A stretch of 64,000 nucleotides of DNA from Serratia nevei (lineage in GTDB: Bacteria; Pseudomonadota; Gammaproteobacteria; Enterobacterales; Enterobacteriaceae). A program made the translations under genes and the position numbers. The stretch covers positions 5,084,001 through 5,148,000 of the forward strand of contig NZ_CP149940.1 in NCBI RefSeq assembly GCF_037948395.1, in the 5' to 3' direction. The notes below the pieces were generated by a model. The model was given only the letters and a program-made list of their open reading frames with translations, did no database searches and was not told the origin of the DNA. Below are positions 55,749-64,000 of this stretch, one piece after another. Position 1 is the first letter of the stretch. The number at the start of each line of letters is the position of its first letter.

Positions 55749-57788
55749 TTACTTTTTGCCTTTCATCTCCCGCAGGATCTGCCCGCACTGGTTTTCCTCG
55801 CCGCCTTCACTGGGCGAGACCAGCGCCAGCAGCGCCGCCGCCGGCGTCAGCACCGCCCCCAACGCCACCGCCGCCGCGCCGCGCGCGATCAGCGGCCCGG
55901 CTTTCACCCCGGCGTCGGGGTGCTTGAAGGTGCCTTTCACGTACAGCGGCGAGCGCAGGGTCAGCACGCGCATCCCCTTGCTTTCCGGATCGATGGACAA
56001 ATCCAGCCGTTCGGTGGCGAGGTTGGTGTTGCCGGTGATGTTGATCACCGCGTTCTCGGTGTCGAACACGAACAGCCGCGGCGCGGCGACGCCGCTGCGG
56101 ATGCCGACGTCCGCCGCGGCACAGTTGATGCCCACCACGTCGTCGCCGAACAGCTGCGCCACCAGATAGTTGCCGACGTTCAGGCCGAGGATCTCCATCA
56201 GGCTACGGCTGATCACCCCGTTATTGATCAACAGGCGCAGGTCGCCGTTGCTGGTCGCCAGCAGCTCGGCCACCGAATTTCCGCTGCCCGTCAGCCTGGC
56301 ATCGCCGTTCATTTGCCCAAGGCTGCGCTTCATCGCCGCTACGTTCGGCAACAGCTGTTTGAGCTGGAGTTTGCGCGCGTGCATATCCACCTGGCCGCGC
56401 ATCGGCTTTTTGCCGCCGTCGAGGCGCACCACGGCGTTCAGGCTGCCGCCCGCCATGCCGAAGCGCAGCGGATCCAGACGCAACTCGCCATTGTTCAGCT
56501 TCAGGTGCGTGGCCAAATCGCTCAGCGGTAAATCGCTGCCGCGTTCGATGCGCGCGGCGGCAAACTTCACGTCCGCATCCATCTTGCGCCAGCTTTGCGT
56601 ATCGAACTGCGCGACCGGCAGCACCTTATCCGCCGGTTGGCGGCTCTTCTCGCCGCGCCCGGCTTTGGCAGCGTTGGAATCCGCGCCGATCAACGGCGCC
56701 AGATCCGCCAACCTCAGCTGCCGGGAGCTCACCGCGCCGCTCAGCGTCGGCCGCGGCTTACCGGCAACGTATTTCAAGTCACCGTGAATGTCACTGTCGC
56801 CGATTTTGCCGTCGAACTTCTGATATTCGAACACGGCGCCGCCCGGCTGATGCAGGCGGGCTATCAGATGGCCATCGGTCGCATACGGCGGCGTGTTCGG
56901 CAGCAGCACGCCGGTCAGGCCATAGAGGTCACCCAGGCTTTCGCCGGAAAATTTCAGCTGCACGTCCAGGCCGCCGAGGTTCAGCGGATCGGACAAGGTG
57001 CCCGCCACCGCAACACGGGTGCTGCCGGAACGCACGTCGGCCTGCAGCGGGAACGGCAGATCGGCGCTCTGCAGTGACAGCATGCCGCCGATCTTGCCGC
57101 TGCCGCTCAGCGGTTCGCCGTTATATTTGCCCTTGACCTGCCAACCGAAAACGTAGTCGGGGGTAGCGGCCTTGCCGCCGCTCTGCTTGCCGGTCACTTC
57201 ACTGAACGGCAGCGGTTTACCGAGCGGATCGATGACGGCGCGGAAATCCGCCTTCAGGGTGGCGTCTTTAAAGGCGATCTGTCCCTTGTCGAACACGATG
57301 TCGTGAACGGTGAACGACCAGGCGGAAGGCGGTTGCTGCGGATCCTGGCCAGCAGCCAGATCAAACGTCCAGTTGTTGTCGCCGTTGGCCAGGCGTTCCA
57401 ACGACGCATTCGGCTGCTTGAGCCAGATGCGCGGGATCAGCAGTTCTTTCCTCAGCAGCGCCAGCGGCGCGATGCTGGCGTCGACGCGCTGCAGCGTCAC
57501 CATGCTGTCGCCGGGCATGTTTTTCGGGTTACCCAGCCACACGTCTTCGGCGTGAATATGCGGCCAGGGCACCCAGGCGCGCCAGCCGCCCTCATCCCGG
57601 TTACGCGACCAGTCGACGCCCAGATCGCCGCGGATGGCGAACGGCCGCCGCAGTTCGGCCGACACTTTGTCGTTGATGGTGGGTTTGAGTCGATTCCAGT
57701 CGAAGGTAGCGATGAAGATCGCCAGCGCGACGATCGCCAGCAGCACAATGCCGCCCAGCCAGCTGAAAACCTTTCCTGTTCTTGTCAT
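55749..57788 (-). CDS. yhjG: AsmA-family protein YhjG
   Basis: 679 residues, close to E. coli YhjG. An N-terminal membrane segment (LGGIVLLAIVALAIFIATF) is followed by AsmA-type repeats that form a long beta-taco, with WNRLKPTINDKVSAELRRPFAI at the start. AsmA-like proteins bridge inner and outer membrane and are implicated in phospholipid transport. The C-terminal AsmA_2 domain (about 470-620) contains GNSVAELLATSNGDLRLLINNGVIS. A glycine-rich hydrophobic tail (RGAAAVALGAVLTPAAALLAL) precedes the basic end. Confidence 0.92.
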   Translation of the reverse strand: MTRTGKVFSWLGGIVLLAIVALAIFIATFDWNRLKPTINDKVSAELRRPFAIRGDLGVDWSRNRDEGGWRAWVPWPHIHAEDVWLGNPKNMPGDSMVTLQRVDASIAPLALLRKELLIPRIWLKQPNASLERLANGDNNWTFDLAAGQDPQQPPSAWSFTVHDIVFDKGQIAFKDATLKADFRAVIDPLGKPLPFSEVTGKQSGGKAATPDYVFGWQVKGKYNGEPLSGSGKIGGMLSLQSADLPFPLQADVRSGSTRVAVAGTLSDPLNLGGLDVQLKFSGESLGDLYGLTGVLLPNTPPYATDGHLIARLHQPGGAVFEYQKFDGKIGDSDIHGDLKYVAGKPRPTLSGAVSSRQLRLADLAPLIGADSNAAKAGRGEKSRQPADKVLPVAQFDTQSWRKMDADVKFAAARIERGSDLPLSDLATHLKLNNGELRLDPLRFGMAGGSLNAVVRLDGGKKPMRGQVDMHARKLQLKQLLPNVAAMKRSLGQMNGDARLTGSGNSVAELLATSNGDLRLLINNGVISRSLMEILGLNVGNYLVAQLFGDDVVGINCAAADVGIRSGVAAPRLFVFDTENAVINITGNTNLATERLDLSIDPESKGMRVLTLRSPLYVKGTFKHPDAGVKAGPLIARGAAAVALGAVLTPAAALLALVSPSEGGEENQCGQILREMKGKK

Positions 57789-57878
57789 AGGGCTCCCTCA
57801 GCACATAAACCGGGCTGCCGAATGAAAGGAAAAAGAATGAGCAGCCCCGTTTAAGCCTAGCTGAGGATAGGCCGGAGT

Positions 57879-58670
57879 TCACGCCGGCGCGCCGGGCGCG
57901 GCGAACAGCGTCGGTACGCTGTGCAGAGTTTCAAAGCACGCCGGGCGGGAAAGATAGTAGCCCTGCGCGGCCAACGCGCCGGAACGCTGCACCAGCCGCC
58001 ACTCCTGCTCGGTTTCCACGCCTTCGACGATCACCCCGTCGCTGTGCTGGTTCATCATCGTGATCAGGGTGCCGAGCAGCTGTACGCCCTCTTCCGACTG
58101 TTTGAGCAAGGTGAACAACTCGCGCGCCACCTTGATGTATTGATAGCGCCAGGCGCCGACGGCGGAGAAGTTGGCCAGCCCGCTGCCGAAATCGTCCAGC
58201 CACAGCCGTTCGCCGCCGACGATCTGCTGCAACGGGTGGTTTGACGCCGTTTCGGCGTGCTCCACCAGCTCGAAGCGCAGATAGGGCATCTCGGCGATCT
58301 GGCGTTGCAGCTCGCTATGACGTTGCAACGCTTGCAGCGCGATGCCGTCGATATTGACCGACACCATCACCGCGTGGCGAATGAACAATGCCTGCCAGCG
58401 CTGCAACAACGCCAGCTGTTCCTGGATCACCCGCAAACGCTGGGCGACGCCGAGCGAGGCGAAATACTGTTCGGGAGATTGCCGTTTGTCCGGCTCATTC
58501 GGGTGATATACCGCCGTCAGCAGTTCCACCGCCAGCAGCGCGCCGCTGGTGCGATAAATCGGCTGGAAGGTATACAAGCGCCGGCATTGCCGCCAGTAGC
58601 GCCGCGATTTGGCGCAGGCATAGAGGGCAAAACAGGGCGCCAGCAGACCCGAGATCAGGTTGGTTATCAT
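57879..58670 (-). CDS. pdeH: c-di-GMP phosphodiesterase PdeH (YhjH)
   Basis: 263 residues, one EAL domain. LLAVELLTAVYHP carries E-L-L in place of E-A-L, as in E. coli PdeH. SVNIDGIALQAL, LRFELVEHAE, LWLDDFGSGLANFSAVG, YIKVARELF and VIVEGVE supply the metal-binding and catalytic residues. PdeH lowers c-di-GMP so that flagellar motors are not braked by YcgR. ATG 58670 is chosen because the sigma-28 promoter at 58727-58753 puts the transcript start downstream of the longer frame's start at 58739. Confidence 0.92.
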   Translation of the reverse strand: MITNLISGLLAPCFALYACAKSRRYWRQCRRLYTFQPIYRTSGALLAVELLTAVYHPNEPDKRQSPEQYFASLGVAQRLRVIQEQLALLQRWQALFIRHAVMVSVNIDGIALQALQRHSELQRQIAEMPYLRFELVEHAETASNHPLQQIVGGERLWLDDFGSGLANFSAVGAWRYQYIKVARELFTLLKQSEEGVQLLGTLITMMNQHSDGVIVEGVETEQEWRLVQRSGALAAQGYYLSRPACFETLHSVPTLFAAPGAPA

Positions 58671-58726
58671 CGGTACTATCGCCGTGGCGGGGAAGTGAGA
58701 GCGCTGCCGCTGTTTCTTTACCCAGC

Positions 58727-58753
58727 TTATCGGCCGCACCGCGTAAAACTTTA
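58727..58753 (-). promoter_or_regulatory. Sigma-28 (FliA) flagellar promoter of pdeH
   Basis: On the minus strand TAAAGTTT (58753-58746), exactly 11 nt, then GCCGATAA (58734-58727). This is a full match to the FliA consensus. Transcription should begin about 7 nt further on, leaving a ~50-nt leader to ATG 58670. Confidence 0.92.
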
Positions 58754-58815
58754 AGCATGAATTGCCGCGCGCTTTCCTCTTCGCCCTGTTGGCATGGGCC
58801 GATCGCGATCATAAA

Positions 58816-58838
58816 AAATTAAAACACTGTTTTAATTT
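58816..58838. promoter_or_regulatory. KdgR-type operator upstream of kdgK
   Basis: AAATTAAAACA-C-TGTTTTAATTT, a perfect 11+1+11 palindrome 70 bp before kdgK. Its core AAAACACTGTTTT agrees with KdgR boxes known from pectin and uronate genes of enterobacteria. Confidence 0.8.
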
Positions 58839-58908
58839 ATTGACTCCCTCACCGCCTTGCGTAGAGACTGATGGCTGTTGCTTCTTCTTTAGCCAGGGCT
58901 TATTGACG

Positions 58909-59841
58909 ATGACTATCCGAAATCTCGCCGTGATCGGCGAATGCATGATCGAGCTGTCGCAGCAGGGCGCGCAGCTGACGCGCGGCTTTGGCGGCGATAC
59001 CCTCAACACCGCCGTCTACCTCGCCCGCCAAATGCCGGAACAGGCGCTGCAGGTGCATTACGTCACCGCGCTCGGCACCGACAGCTTCAGCGGCGAGATG
59101 CTGCAGGCCTGGCGGCAGGAGAAGATCGAGACCGGGCTGATTCAGCAGTTGGAAAACAAACTGCCGGGCCTGTACGTGATCGAAACCGACGCCGCCGGCG
59201 AACGCACCTTCTACTACTGGCGCAACGACGCCGCCGCCCGGTATTGGCTTGCGGGCCCCCAGGCCGAGGTACTGTGCGCCCAGCTGGCGCAGTTCGATTA
59301 TCTGTATCTCAGCGGCATTAGCCTTGCGATCCTCGCGCCTGCCGACCGCACGAAGCTGCTGGCGCTGCTGCACCGCTGCCGCGCCAACGGCGGCCAGGTT
59401 ATCTTCGACAACAACTACCGCCCGCGCCTGTGGCAAAGCCGTGAAGAAACACAGCTGGCCTACCGCGAGGTGCTGGCCTGCACCGACATTGCCTTCCTGA
59501 CGCTGGATGACGAAGCGTTGCTGTGGGGCACGCAGCCGGTTGAACAGGTGGTGGCACGCACGCAGGCGCTCGGCGTCGGCGAGATCGTTATCAAACGCGG
59601 CGCGGATGCCTGTCTGGTGTTCGGCGTGGAGGGAGAGCGACTTGAGGTACCGGCGATTGCGCTGCCGCCGGAGTGCGTAGTGGATACCACCGCGGCGGGC
59701 GACGCTTTCAGCGCCGGTTATCTGGCGGAACGCCTGAGCGGCGGCAGCGCCCAGCAGGCGGCGCAGCGCGGCCACCGGCTTGCCGCGACGGTGATCCAAC
59801 ATCGCGGCGCCATCATTCCCGCAACGGCAATGCCCGCATAG
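58909..59841 (+). CDS. kdgK: 2-dehydro-3-deoxygluconokinase
   Basis: 310 residues, PfkB family. The start LAVIGECMIELSQQG and the sugar-binding GGDTLNTAVYLAR match KdgK, and the C-terminal DTTAAGDAFSAGYLAERL holds the catalytic Asp and anion hole. It phosphorylates KDG to KDPG in hexuronate and pectin breakdown. ATG 58909 is preferred over a longer frame from 58762, because that frame would begin upstream of the KdgR operator. The order pdeH-kdgK is as in E. coli. Confidence 0.94.
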   Translation: MTIRNLAVIGECMIELSQQGAQLTRGFGGDTLNTAVYLARQMPEQALQVHYVTALGTDSFSGEMLQAWRQEKIETGLIQQLENKLPGLYVIETDAAGERTFYYWRNDAAARYWLAGPQAEVLCAQLAQFDYLYLSGISLAILAPADRTKLLALLHRCRANGGQVIFDNNYRPRLWQSREETQLAYREVLACTDIAFLTLDDEALLWGTQPVEQVVARTQALGVGEIVIKRGADACLVFGVEGERLEVPAIALPPECVVDTTAAGDAFSAGYLAERLSGGSAQQAAQRGHRLAATVIQHRGAIIPATAMPA

Positions 59842-60084
59842 CCAATAAGGCGGCGGCGAGGTTACCCCGCCGCCCGCGCAATAGTTCCCAGAAACATTGA
59901 TCAGAGGATGATTGAAAGAATTTCCCTGGCGTTGGCTTATTTCCGCCCAGAGCTGCTAAGCTCGGGTCTTGGCATTACCGCCTTTTTGAATTTATTAGCC
60001 GAGTATAAATTTCAATCCGCCGCACTGACTAGCTGGACTTTGGTGCAGGTCGGGCTGAGCCGCCGAACGACAGGGAGGTTACCG

Positions 60085-60786
60085 ATGGCCGTCGCATTCG
60101 CCAACGCCGTCGCCGCAAGACTGCATCTTGACGGCCGACTGCACGCCTTCAGCCAATTCAAATACGCTTATTTGACCTTCAACAAACACCGTCCCGATCG
60201 CCATCTGCTGGTCTCGAGCTACCCGCAAGAATGGCTGGACATATACAGCGCCAATCGCTATCAGCGCATCGATCCCGTCGTGCGCGCCGCCCATAGTCGC
60301 TGCGCGCCCTTCATGTGGCACGACACCCCCGTCACCACCGAGGATCGGCATTACCGGAAGATCTTCAGCCAGGCGCGGGAATACGACATCGTGCACGGCT
60401 GCAGCTTTGTTTTGCACGATCACGACAACAACCTGGCGATCTTGTCGATCAGCGCCAAGGCAGCCGATGACGCCGATCTGCGGCAGCTGATGGAAGACGA
60501 GAGGGCCAGCCTGCAGATGGTATTGGTCGATACCCACCAGCACGCTCTGGCCTTGGCCAGCGCCGAGGCGAGCCGGACAGACCGGCTCTCGCCGCGCGAA
60601 GGGGAAATCCTCTACTGGGCCAGCCAGGGCAAAACCTACCATGAGATCGCGCTGATCCTGGGGATCAAAACCGGCACGGTGAAGTTTCACATCGGCAATG
60701 CGGTGCGTAAGCTGGGGGTCGCCAACGCCAAACACGCGATCCGGCGCTGCCTTGAACGGCAGTTGCTCGCGCCGCCGGAGGCATAA
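60085..60786 (+). CDS. LuxR-type quorum-sensing regulator, no luxI in window
   Basis: 233 residues. The autoinducer-binding domain has all invariant AHL-pocket residues in YPQEWLDIYSANRYQRIDP: Trp, Tyr, Asp and Pro. A second Trp is in FMWHD, and Gly in HGCSFVLHD. The C-terminal HTH is LSPREGEILYWASQGKTYHEIALILG. So it should bind an N-acyl-homoserine lactone. No luxI lies in the window, which makes it a candidate solo receptor. ATG 60085 is chosen because GGGAGG lies 7 nt upstream and the length is then typical; the frame opens at 59908. Confidence 0.88.
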   Translation: MAVAFANAVAARLHLDGRLHAFSQFKYAYLTFNKHRPDRHLLVSSYPQEWLDIYSANRYQRIDPVVRAAHSRCAPFMWHDTPVTTEDRHYRKIFSQAREYDIVHGCSFVLHDHDNNLAILSISAKAADDADLRQLMEDERASLQMVLVDTHQHALALASAEASRTDRLSPREGEILYWASQGKTYHEIALILGIKTGTVKFHIGNAVRKLGVANAKHAIRRCLERQLLAPPEA

Positions 60787-60812
60787 AAAAAGCCGGCATC
60801 ACAGCCGGCTTT
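60785..60812. terminator. Terminator between luxR-type gene and ilvC
   Basis: AAAGCCGGC / GCCGGCTTT, a 9-bp stem with a 6-nt loop. An A6 run on the left gives a T tract for ilvC on the minus strand; the right side has a weaker TTTGTG tail for the luxR-type gene. Confidence 0.85.
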
Positions 60813-60834
60813 GTGTTCTTTACCTTGCGGAAAA

Positions 60835-62310
60835 TCAGCCCGCAACGGCGATACGTTTCATGTCGGTCATGTAGCCACGCAGTTTGCGACCGACGGTTTC
60901 GATTGGGTGACTGCGCACCGCTTCGTTCACGTCGCGCAGCTGCGCGTTGTCCACCGCCGTACCCGCCGCGGCTTTGCCCAAATCGCCCGCCTGCAGGGTG
61001 GTCATGAAGTCCTTCAGCAGCGGCACCGCCGCGTTGGCGAACAGGTAGTTGCCGTACTCTGCGGTATCGGAGATAACCACGTTCATTTCATACAGACGTT
61101 TGCGCGCAATGGTGTTGGCGATCAGCGGCAGCTCGTGCAGCGACTCATAGTAAGCCGACTCTTCGATGATGCCGGCATCGACCATGGTTTCGAACGCCAG
61201 CTCAACGCCCGCTTTCACCATCGCCACCATCAGCACGCCGTGATCGAAGTACTCTTGCTCGCTGATTTTGCCTTCAAACTGCGGCGCATTCTCGAACGCG
61301 GTTTTGCCGGTCTCTTCGCGCCAGGTCAGCAATTTCACGTCGTCTTCCGCCCAGTCGGCCATCATGCCGCTGGAGAACGCGCCGGAGATGATGTCATCCA
61401 TGTGCTTCTGGAACAGCGGCGCCATGATGGTTTTCAGCTGTTCGGACAGCGCATAGGCACGCAGCTTGGCCGGGTTGGACAGGCGATCCATCATCAGCGT
61501 GATGCCGCCCTGCTTCAGCGCTTCGGTGATGGTTTCCCAGCCGAACTGAATCAGTTTCTCGGCGTAAGCCGGATCGGTGCCCTCAGCAACCAGCTTGTCG
61601 AAGCACAGCAGCGAACCCGCCTGCAGCATGCCGCACAGAATGGTCTGCTCGCCCATCAGGTCGGATTTCACTTCGGCGACGAAGGAGGACTCCAGCACGC
61701 CGGCGCGGTGGCCGCCGGTCGCCGCCGCCCAGGCCTTGGCGATCGCCATGCCTTCGCCTTTCGGATCGTTTTCCGGGTGAACCGCAATCAGAGTCGGCAC
61801 GCCGAAGCCGCGCTTGTACTCTTCACGCACTTCGGTGCCCGGGCATTTCGGCGCGACCATCACCACGGTGATGTCTTTACGCACCTGCTCACCCACTTCA
61901 ACGATGTTGAAGCCGTGGGAGTAACCCAGCGCCGCGCCGTCTTTCATCAGCGGCTGCACCGCGCGCACCACGGAAGAGTGCTGCTTGTCCGGCGTCAGGT
62001 TGACCACCAGATCCGCCTGCGGGATCAGGTCTTCGTAGGTGCCGACCTTAAAGCCGTTTTCGGTCGCCTTGCGCCAGGAAGCGCGCTTCTCGTCGATCGC
62101 TTCTTTGCGCAGGGCATAGGCGACGTCCAGGCCGGAGTCGCGCATGTTCAGCCCCTGGTTCAGACCCTGGGCGCCACAGCCGACAATCACCACTTTTTTA
62201 CCTTTCAGGTAGCCGGCTTCGTCAGCAAATTCGTCGCGCGCCATAAAGCGGCATTTACCCAATTGCGCCAACTGCTGACGCAGGTTCAATGTGTTGAAAT
62301 AGTTAGCCAT
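60835..62310 (-). CDS. ilvC: Ketol-acid reductoisomerase, long (class II) form
   Basis: 491 residues, the class II size found in enterobacteria. [23 protein letters not shown] matches E. coli IlvC. The NADPH motif is [21 protein letters not shown], and [20 protein letters not shown] and [13 protein letters not shown] contain the Mg-binding residues. It catalyses the second common step of valine and isoleucine synthesis. GGAG lies 7 nt before the ATG. It is divergent from its activator gene ilvY. Confidence 0.97.
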   Translation of the reverse strand: MANYFNTLNLRQQLAQLGKCRFMARDEFADEAGYLKGKKVVIVGCGAQGLNQGLNMRDSGLDVAYALRKEAIDEKRASWRKATENGFKVGTYEDLIPQADLVVNLTPDKQHSSVVRAVQPLMKDGAALGYSHGFNIVEVGEQVRKDITVVMVAPKCPGTEVREEYKRGFGVPTLIAVHPENDPKGEGMAIAKAWAAATGGHRAGVLESSFVAEVKSDLMGEQTILCGMLQAGSLLCFDKLVAEGTDPAYAEKLIQFGWETITEALKQGGITLMMDRLSNPAKLRAYALSEQLKTIMAPLFQKHMDDIISGAFSSGMMADWAEDDVKLLTWREETGKTAFENAPQFEGKISEQEYFDHGVLMVAMVKAGVELAFETMVDAGIIEESAYYESLHELPLIANTIARKRLYEMNVVISDTAEYGNYLFANAAVPLLKDFMTTLQAGDLGKAAAGTAVDNAQLRDVNEAVRSHPIETVGRKLRGYMTDMKRIAVAG

Positions 62311-62439
62311 GGTGGTACTCCGGTTTGATGTTGTCTTGCATTGTTATTTTCATTCCCCGCCCTGTCTGTGCGGAGATTCGTTAAACTCAATGTATAACAG
62401 GAAATGCGTTGCTTAAATTGATATATTGAGAACGTGATA

Positions 62440-62454
62440 TTGCAATTTATGCAA
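62440..62454. promoter_or_regulatory. Probable IlvY operator
   Basis: TTGCAATTTATGCAA, an imperfect palindrome in the ilvC-ilvY intergenic region, where IlvY binds in E. coli. A related TTGCTTAAATTGA sequence at about 62409 may be a second site. Confidence 0.5.
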
Positions 62455-62478
62455 CACTCTCACTGCGAGCGTATCGAT

Positions 62479-63369
62479 ATGGATTTACGTGATTTAAAGC
62501 TGTTCCTGCATTTGGCCGAAAGCCATCACTTCGGGCGCACCGCCAAGGCGATGCACGTCAGCCCATCGACGCTCTCCCGCCAGATCCAGCGGCTGGAAGA
62601 GATCCTCGGGCAGCCGCTGTTCCTGCGCGACAACCGCACCGTGCAGCTGACCGACGCCGGCGAACAGCTGAAAGAATTCGCCCAGCAAACGCTGCTGCAG
62701 TATCAGCAGCTGAAGCACTCGCTCGGCCAGCACGGCCCTTCGCTGAGCGGCGAACTGCGGCTGTTCTGCTCGGTGACCGCGGCGTACAGCCACCTGCCGC
62801 CGATCCTCGATCGTTTCCGCGCGCAGCACCCGCTGGTCGAGATTAAGCTGACCACCGGCGACGCCGCCGACGCGGTCGACAAAGTGCAATCCAACGAGGC
62901 CGATCTCGGCATCGCCGGCCGGCCGGAAACGCTGCCCGCCAGCGTGGCGTTCACCAAAATCGGCGAAATTCCGCTGGTGCTGATCGCGCCGGCGCTGCCC
63001 TGTGCGGTGCGCAGCCAGGCATTCGCCGACAGGCCCGACTGGGCCGAGATCCCGTTCATCCTGCCGGAGCACGGCCCGTCGCGAAAACGCATCGAGCTGT
63101 GGTTCCGCCGCCACCGCATCAGCAATCCGCTGATTTACGCCACCGTCGGCGGCCACGAAGCCATCGTGTCAATGGTCGCGTTGGGCTGCGGCATCGCGCT
63201 GATCCCGAGCGTGGTGGTGGACAACAGCCCGGAGCCGGTACGCAACCGCATCTCGCAGCTGGATAACATCTCGATGGTCGAACCGTTCGAGCTGGGGGTC
63301 TGCGTCCAGAAAAAGCGCCTCAGCGATCCGCTGATCGACGCCTTTTGGCGCTTGCTGCATCCCCGCTGA
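62479..63369 (+). CDS. ilvY: LysR-family activator IlvY
   Basis: 296 residues. It begins MDLRDLKLFLHLAESHHFGR and the HTH AKAMHVSPSTLSRQIQRLEE is almost identical to E. coli IlvY. It activates ilvC in response to acetolactate or acetohydroxybutyrate. ATG 62479 is chosen from homology; an in-frame GTG at 62434 lies 5' of the probable operator. Confidence 0.95.
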   Translation: MDLRDLKLFLHLAESHHFGRTAKAMHVSPSTLSRQIQRLEEILGQPLFLRDNRTVQLTDAGEQLKEFAQQTLLQYQQLKHSLGQHGPSLSGELRLFCSVTAAYSHLPPILDRFRAQHPLVEIKLTTGDAADAVDKVQSNEADLGIAGRPETLPASVAFTKIGEIPLVLIAPALPCAVRSQAFADRPDWAEIPFILPEHGPSRKRIELWFRRHRISNPLIYATVGGHEAIVSMVALGCGIALIPSVVVDNSPEPVRNRISQLDNISMVEPFELGVCVQKKRLSDPLIDAFWRLLHPR

Positions 63370-63377
63370 CGCGAGGT

Positions 63378-64000
63378 TTACAGATCCGCCGGATCGATCT
63401 GCTTCATCGTCTCTACCTGCATCAACCAGTGGTAGAGCGGCTCAAGCTGCAAAAATGCCCCGGTCAGCAGCGGCACCAGATCGGCGCTGAACAGCTTTTC
63501 CACTTCGCTGTCGGTCACCATCACCGCAAACGACTTGCGGTTGTACCAGGTGGCGATCTCCGCCGCCTGCTCCTTCACCAGCGGGCGCTTGTAGCTCTCA
63601 CCCACCAGCTCGAACGGCCGCCGGCAGCAGGCGGCCACCTCAAGGAAAGGCTGCGGCCGCTGCCTCAGCGTATGGCGGAACAGATCCATAGTCGGCTTGT
63701 TGGCGCTGTAGTAGCCGAGCCCATAGCGCAGCATGTCCGGCCCCAGTTCGAAAAAGTAGACCGGCGCGTCTTTCCAGTCTTTGCTCGGACGCTTGAACGT
63801 CAGCCACATGCGGCTGCGGTAGCGCGATTTGTCATGAGAAAAGCGCGTGTCGCGATGAATGCGCGACAGCGTTTTTCCGATCGCCGGGCGAGTCTCGAAC
63901 TGCGGGTCGATCGCCAGCATGCCGGGAGCCAGCTGCTCCACCAGCGCGCGAAACGGCGCCAACAACTCGCGATCGTAGATATCGCGGTTGCCGTCGAACC
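63378..64000 (-). CDS. DUF2461-family protein, 5' end outside window
   Basis: At least 207 residues of a frame open to the right edge, where it reads FDGNRDIYDRELLAPFRALVEQ. This matches the N-terminal helix of DUF2461 (TIGR02453) proteins, so the TTG at 63965 is not the true start. Other family segments are LSRIHRDTRFSHDKSRYRSRMW and YFFELGPDMLRYGLGYY. About 15-20 N-terminal residues are probably missing. The function is unknown. It converges on ilvY with an 8-nt gap. Confidence 0.85.
   Translation of the reverse strand, partial: FDGNRDIYDRELLAPFRALVEQLAPGMLAIDPQFETRPAIGKTLSRIHRDTRFSHDKSRYRSRMWLTFKRPSKDWKDAPVYFFELGPDMLRYGLGYYSANKPTMDLFRHTLRQRPQPFLEVAACCRRPFELVGESYKRPLVKEQAAEIATWYNRKSFAVMVTDSEVEKLFSADLVPLLTGAFLQLEPLYHWLMQVETMKQIDPADL

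Noticed and set aside
60811..62328. 505-codon plus-strand frame opposite ilvC
   Set aside because: ilvC is unmistakable and the antisense translation has shadow composition.

Overview
The window is GC-rich (by eye around 60%) enterobacterial chromosome. Gene order and protein sequences point to a Serratia, most likely Serratia marcescens or a close relative. The backbone follows the E. coli order yhiN(baiN)-pitA-uspB-uspA ... rsmJ-prlC ... rlmJ-gor ... yhjD-yhjE ... yhjG-pdeH(yhjH)-kdgK, with ilvC-ilvY at the right end. Blocks of accessory genes sit between these markers. The tandem subtilase autotransporters resemble the Ssp homologues known from S. marcescens. I see no insertion sequence, phage, CRISPR array, tRNA or rRNA gene.

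1-12.7 kb: the end of a MocR-type regulator meets a convergent EamA exporter. Next come the overlapping srfA-srfB-srfC operon, a VOC protein, and a YeiL-like Crp/Fnr regulator divergent from a nucleoside hydrolase plus a deaminase with an altered active-site motif. The flavoprotein BaiN/YhiN follows.

13-27 kb: pitA, uspB and uspA, with an SDR gene and a LysR gene lying between uspB and uspA. A FadR-like site lies near the probable uspA start of transcription. gdhA is followed by a six-gene pentose-type cassette: binding protein, ABC ATPase, two permeases, FGGY pentulose kinase and a CBS-less sugar-phosphate isomerase.

26.5-38.6 kb: prlC-rsmJ, a HIT protein, an amidase divergent from a LysR gene, and an ASCH protein whose reading frame runs antisense into that LysR gene. 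Then rlmJ, gor and a signalling unit: a periplasmic molybdopterin-oxidoreductase-fold protein without cysteines in its mature part, a hybrid histidine kinase overlapping it, and a convergent response regulator with an N-terminal HTH and a C-terminal receiver. A + strand terminator in the following intergenic region has no assigned gene.

39-48.5 kb: two tandem subtilisin-like autotransporters share a nearly identical 1.58-kb 3' half, a sign of gene conversion. A TetR gene diverges from a Tm-1-like (UPF0261) gene across two copies of one palindromic operator. spy follows.

48.5-64 kb: a signalling-rich stretch. It holds rpfR (FI-PAS-GGDEF-EAL) convergent with rpfF (DSF-type fatty-acid signal synthase), then yhjD, yhjE, cdh and yhjG. 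pdeH carries a consensus sigma-28 flagellar promoter, and kdgK has a KdgR-type palindrome upstream. A LuxR-type receptor has no luxI in the window. ilvC diverges from ilvY, and a DUF2461 gene runs off the right edge.

The best candidates for unusual biology are the molybdopterin-fold/hybrid-kinase/HTH-receiver unit, the pentulose cassette, the SrfABC operon with its degenerate P-loop protein, the altered deaminase, the orphan terminator, and the close grouping of DSF, c-di-GMP and AHL signalling genes.
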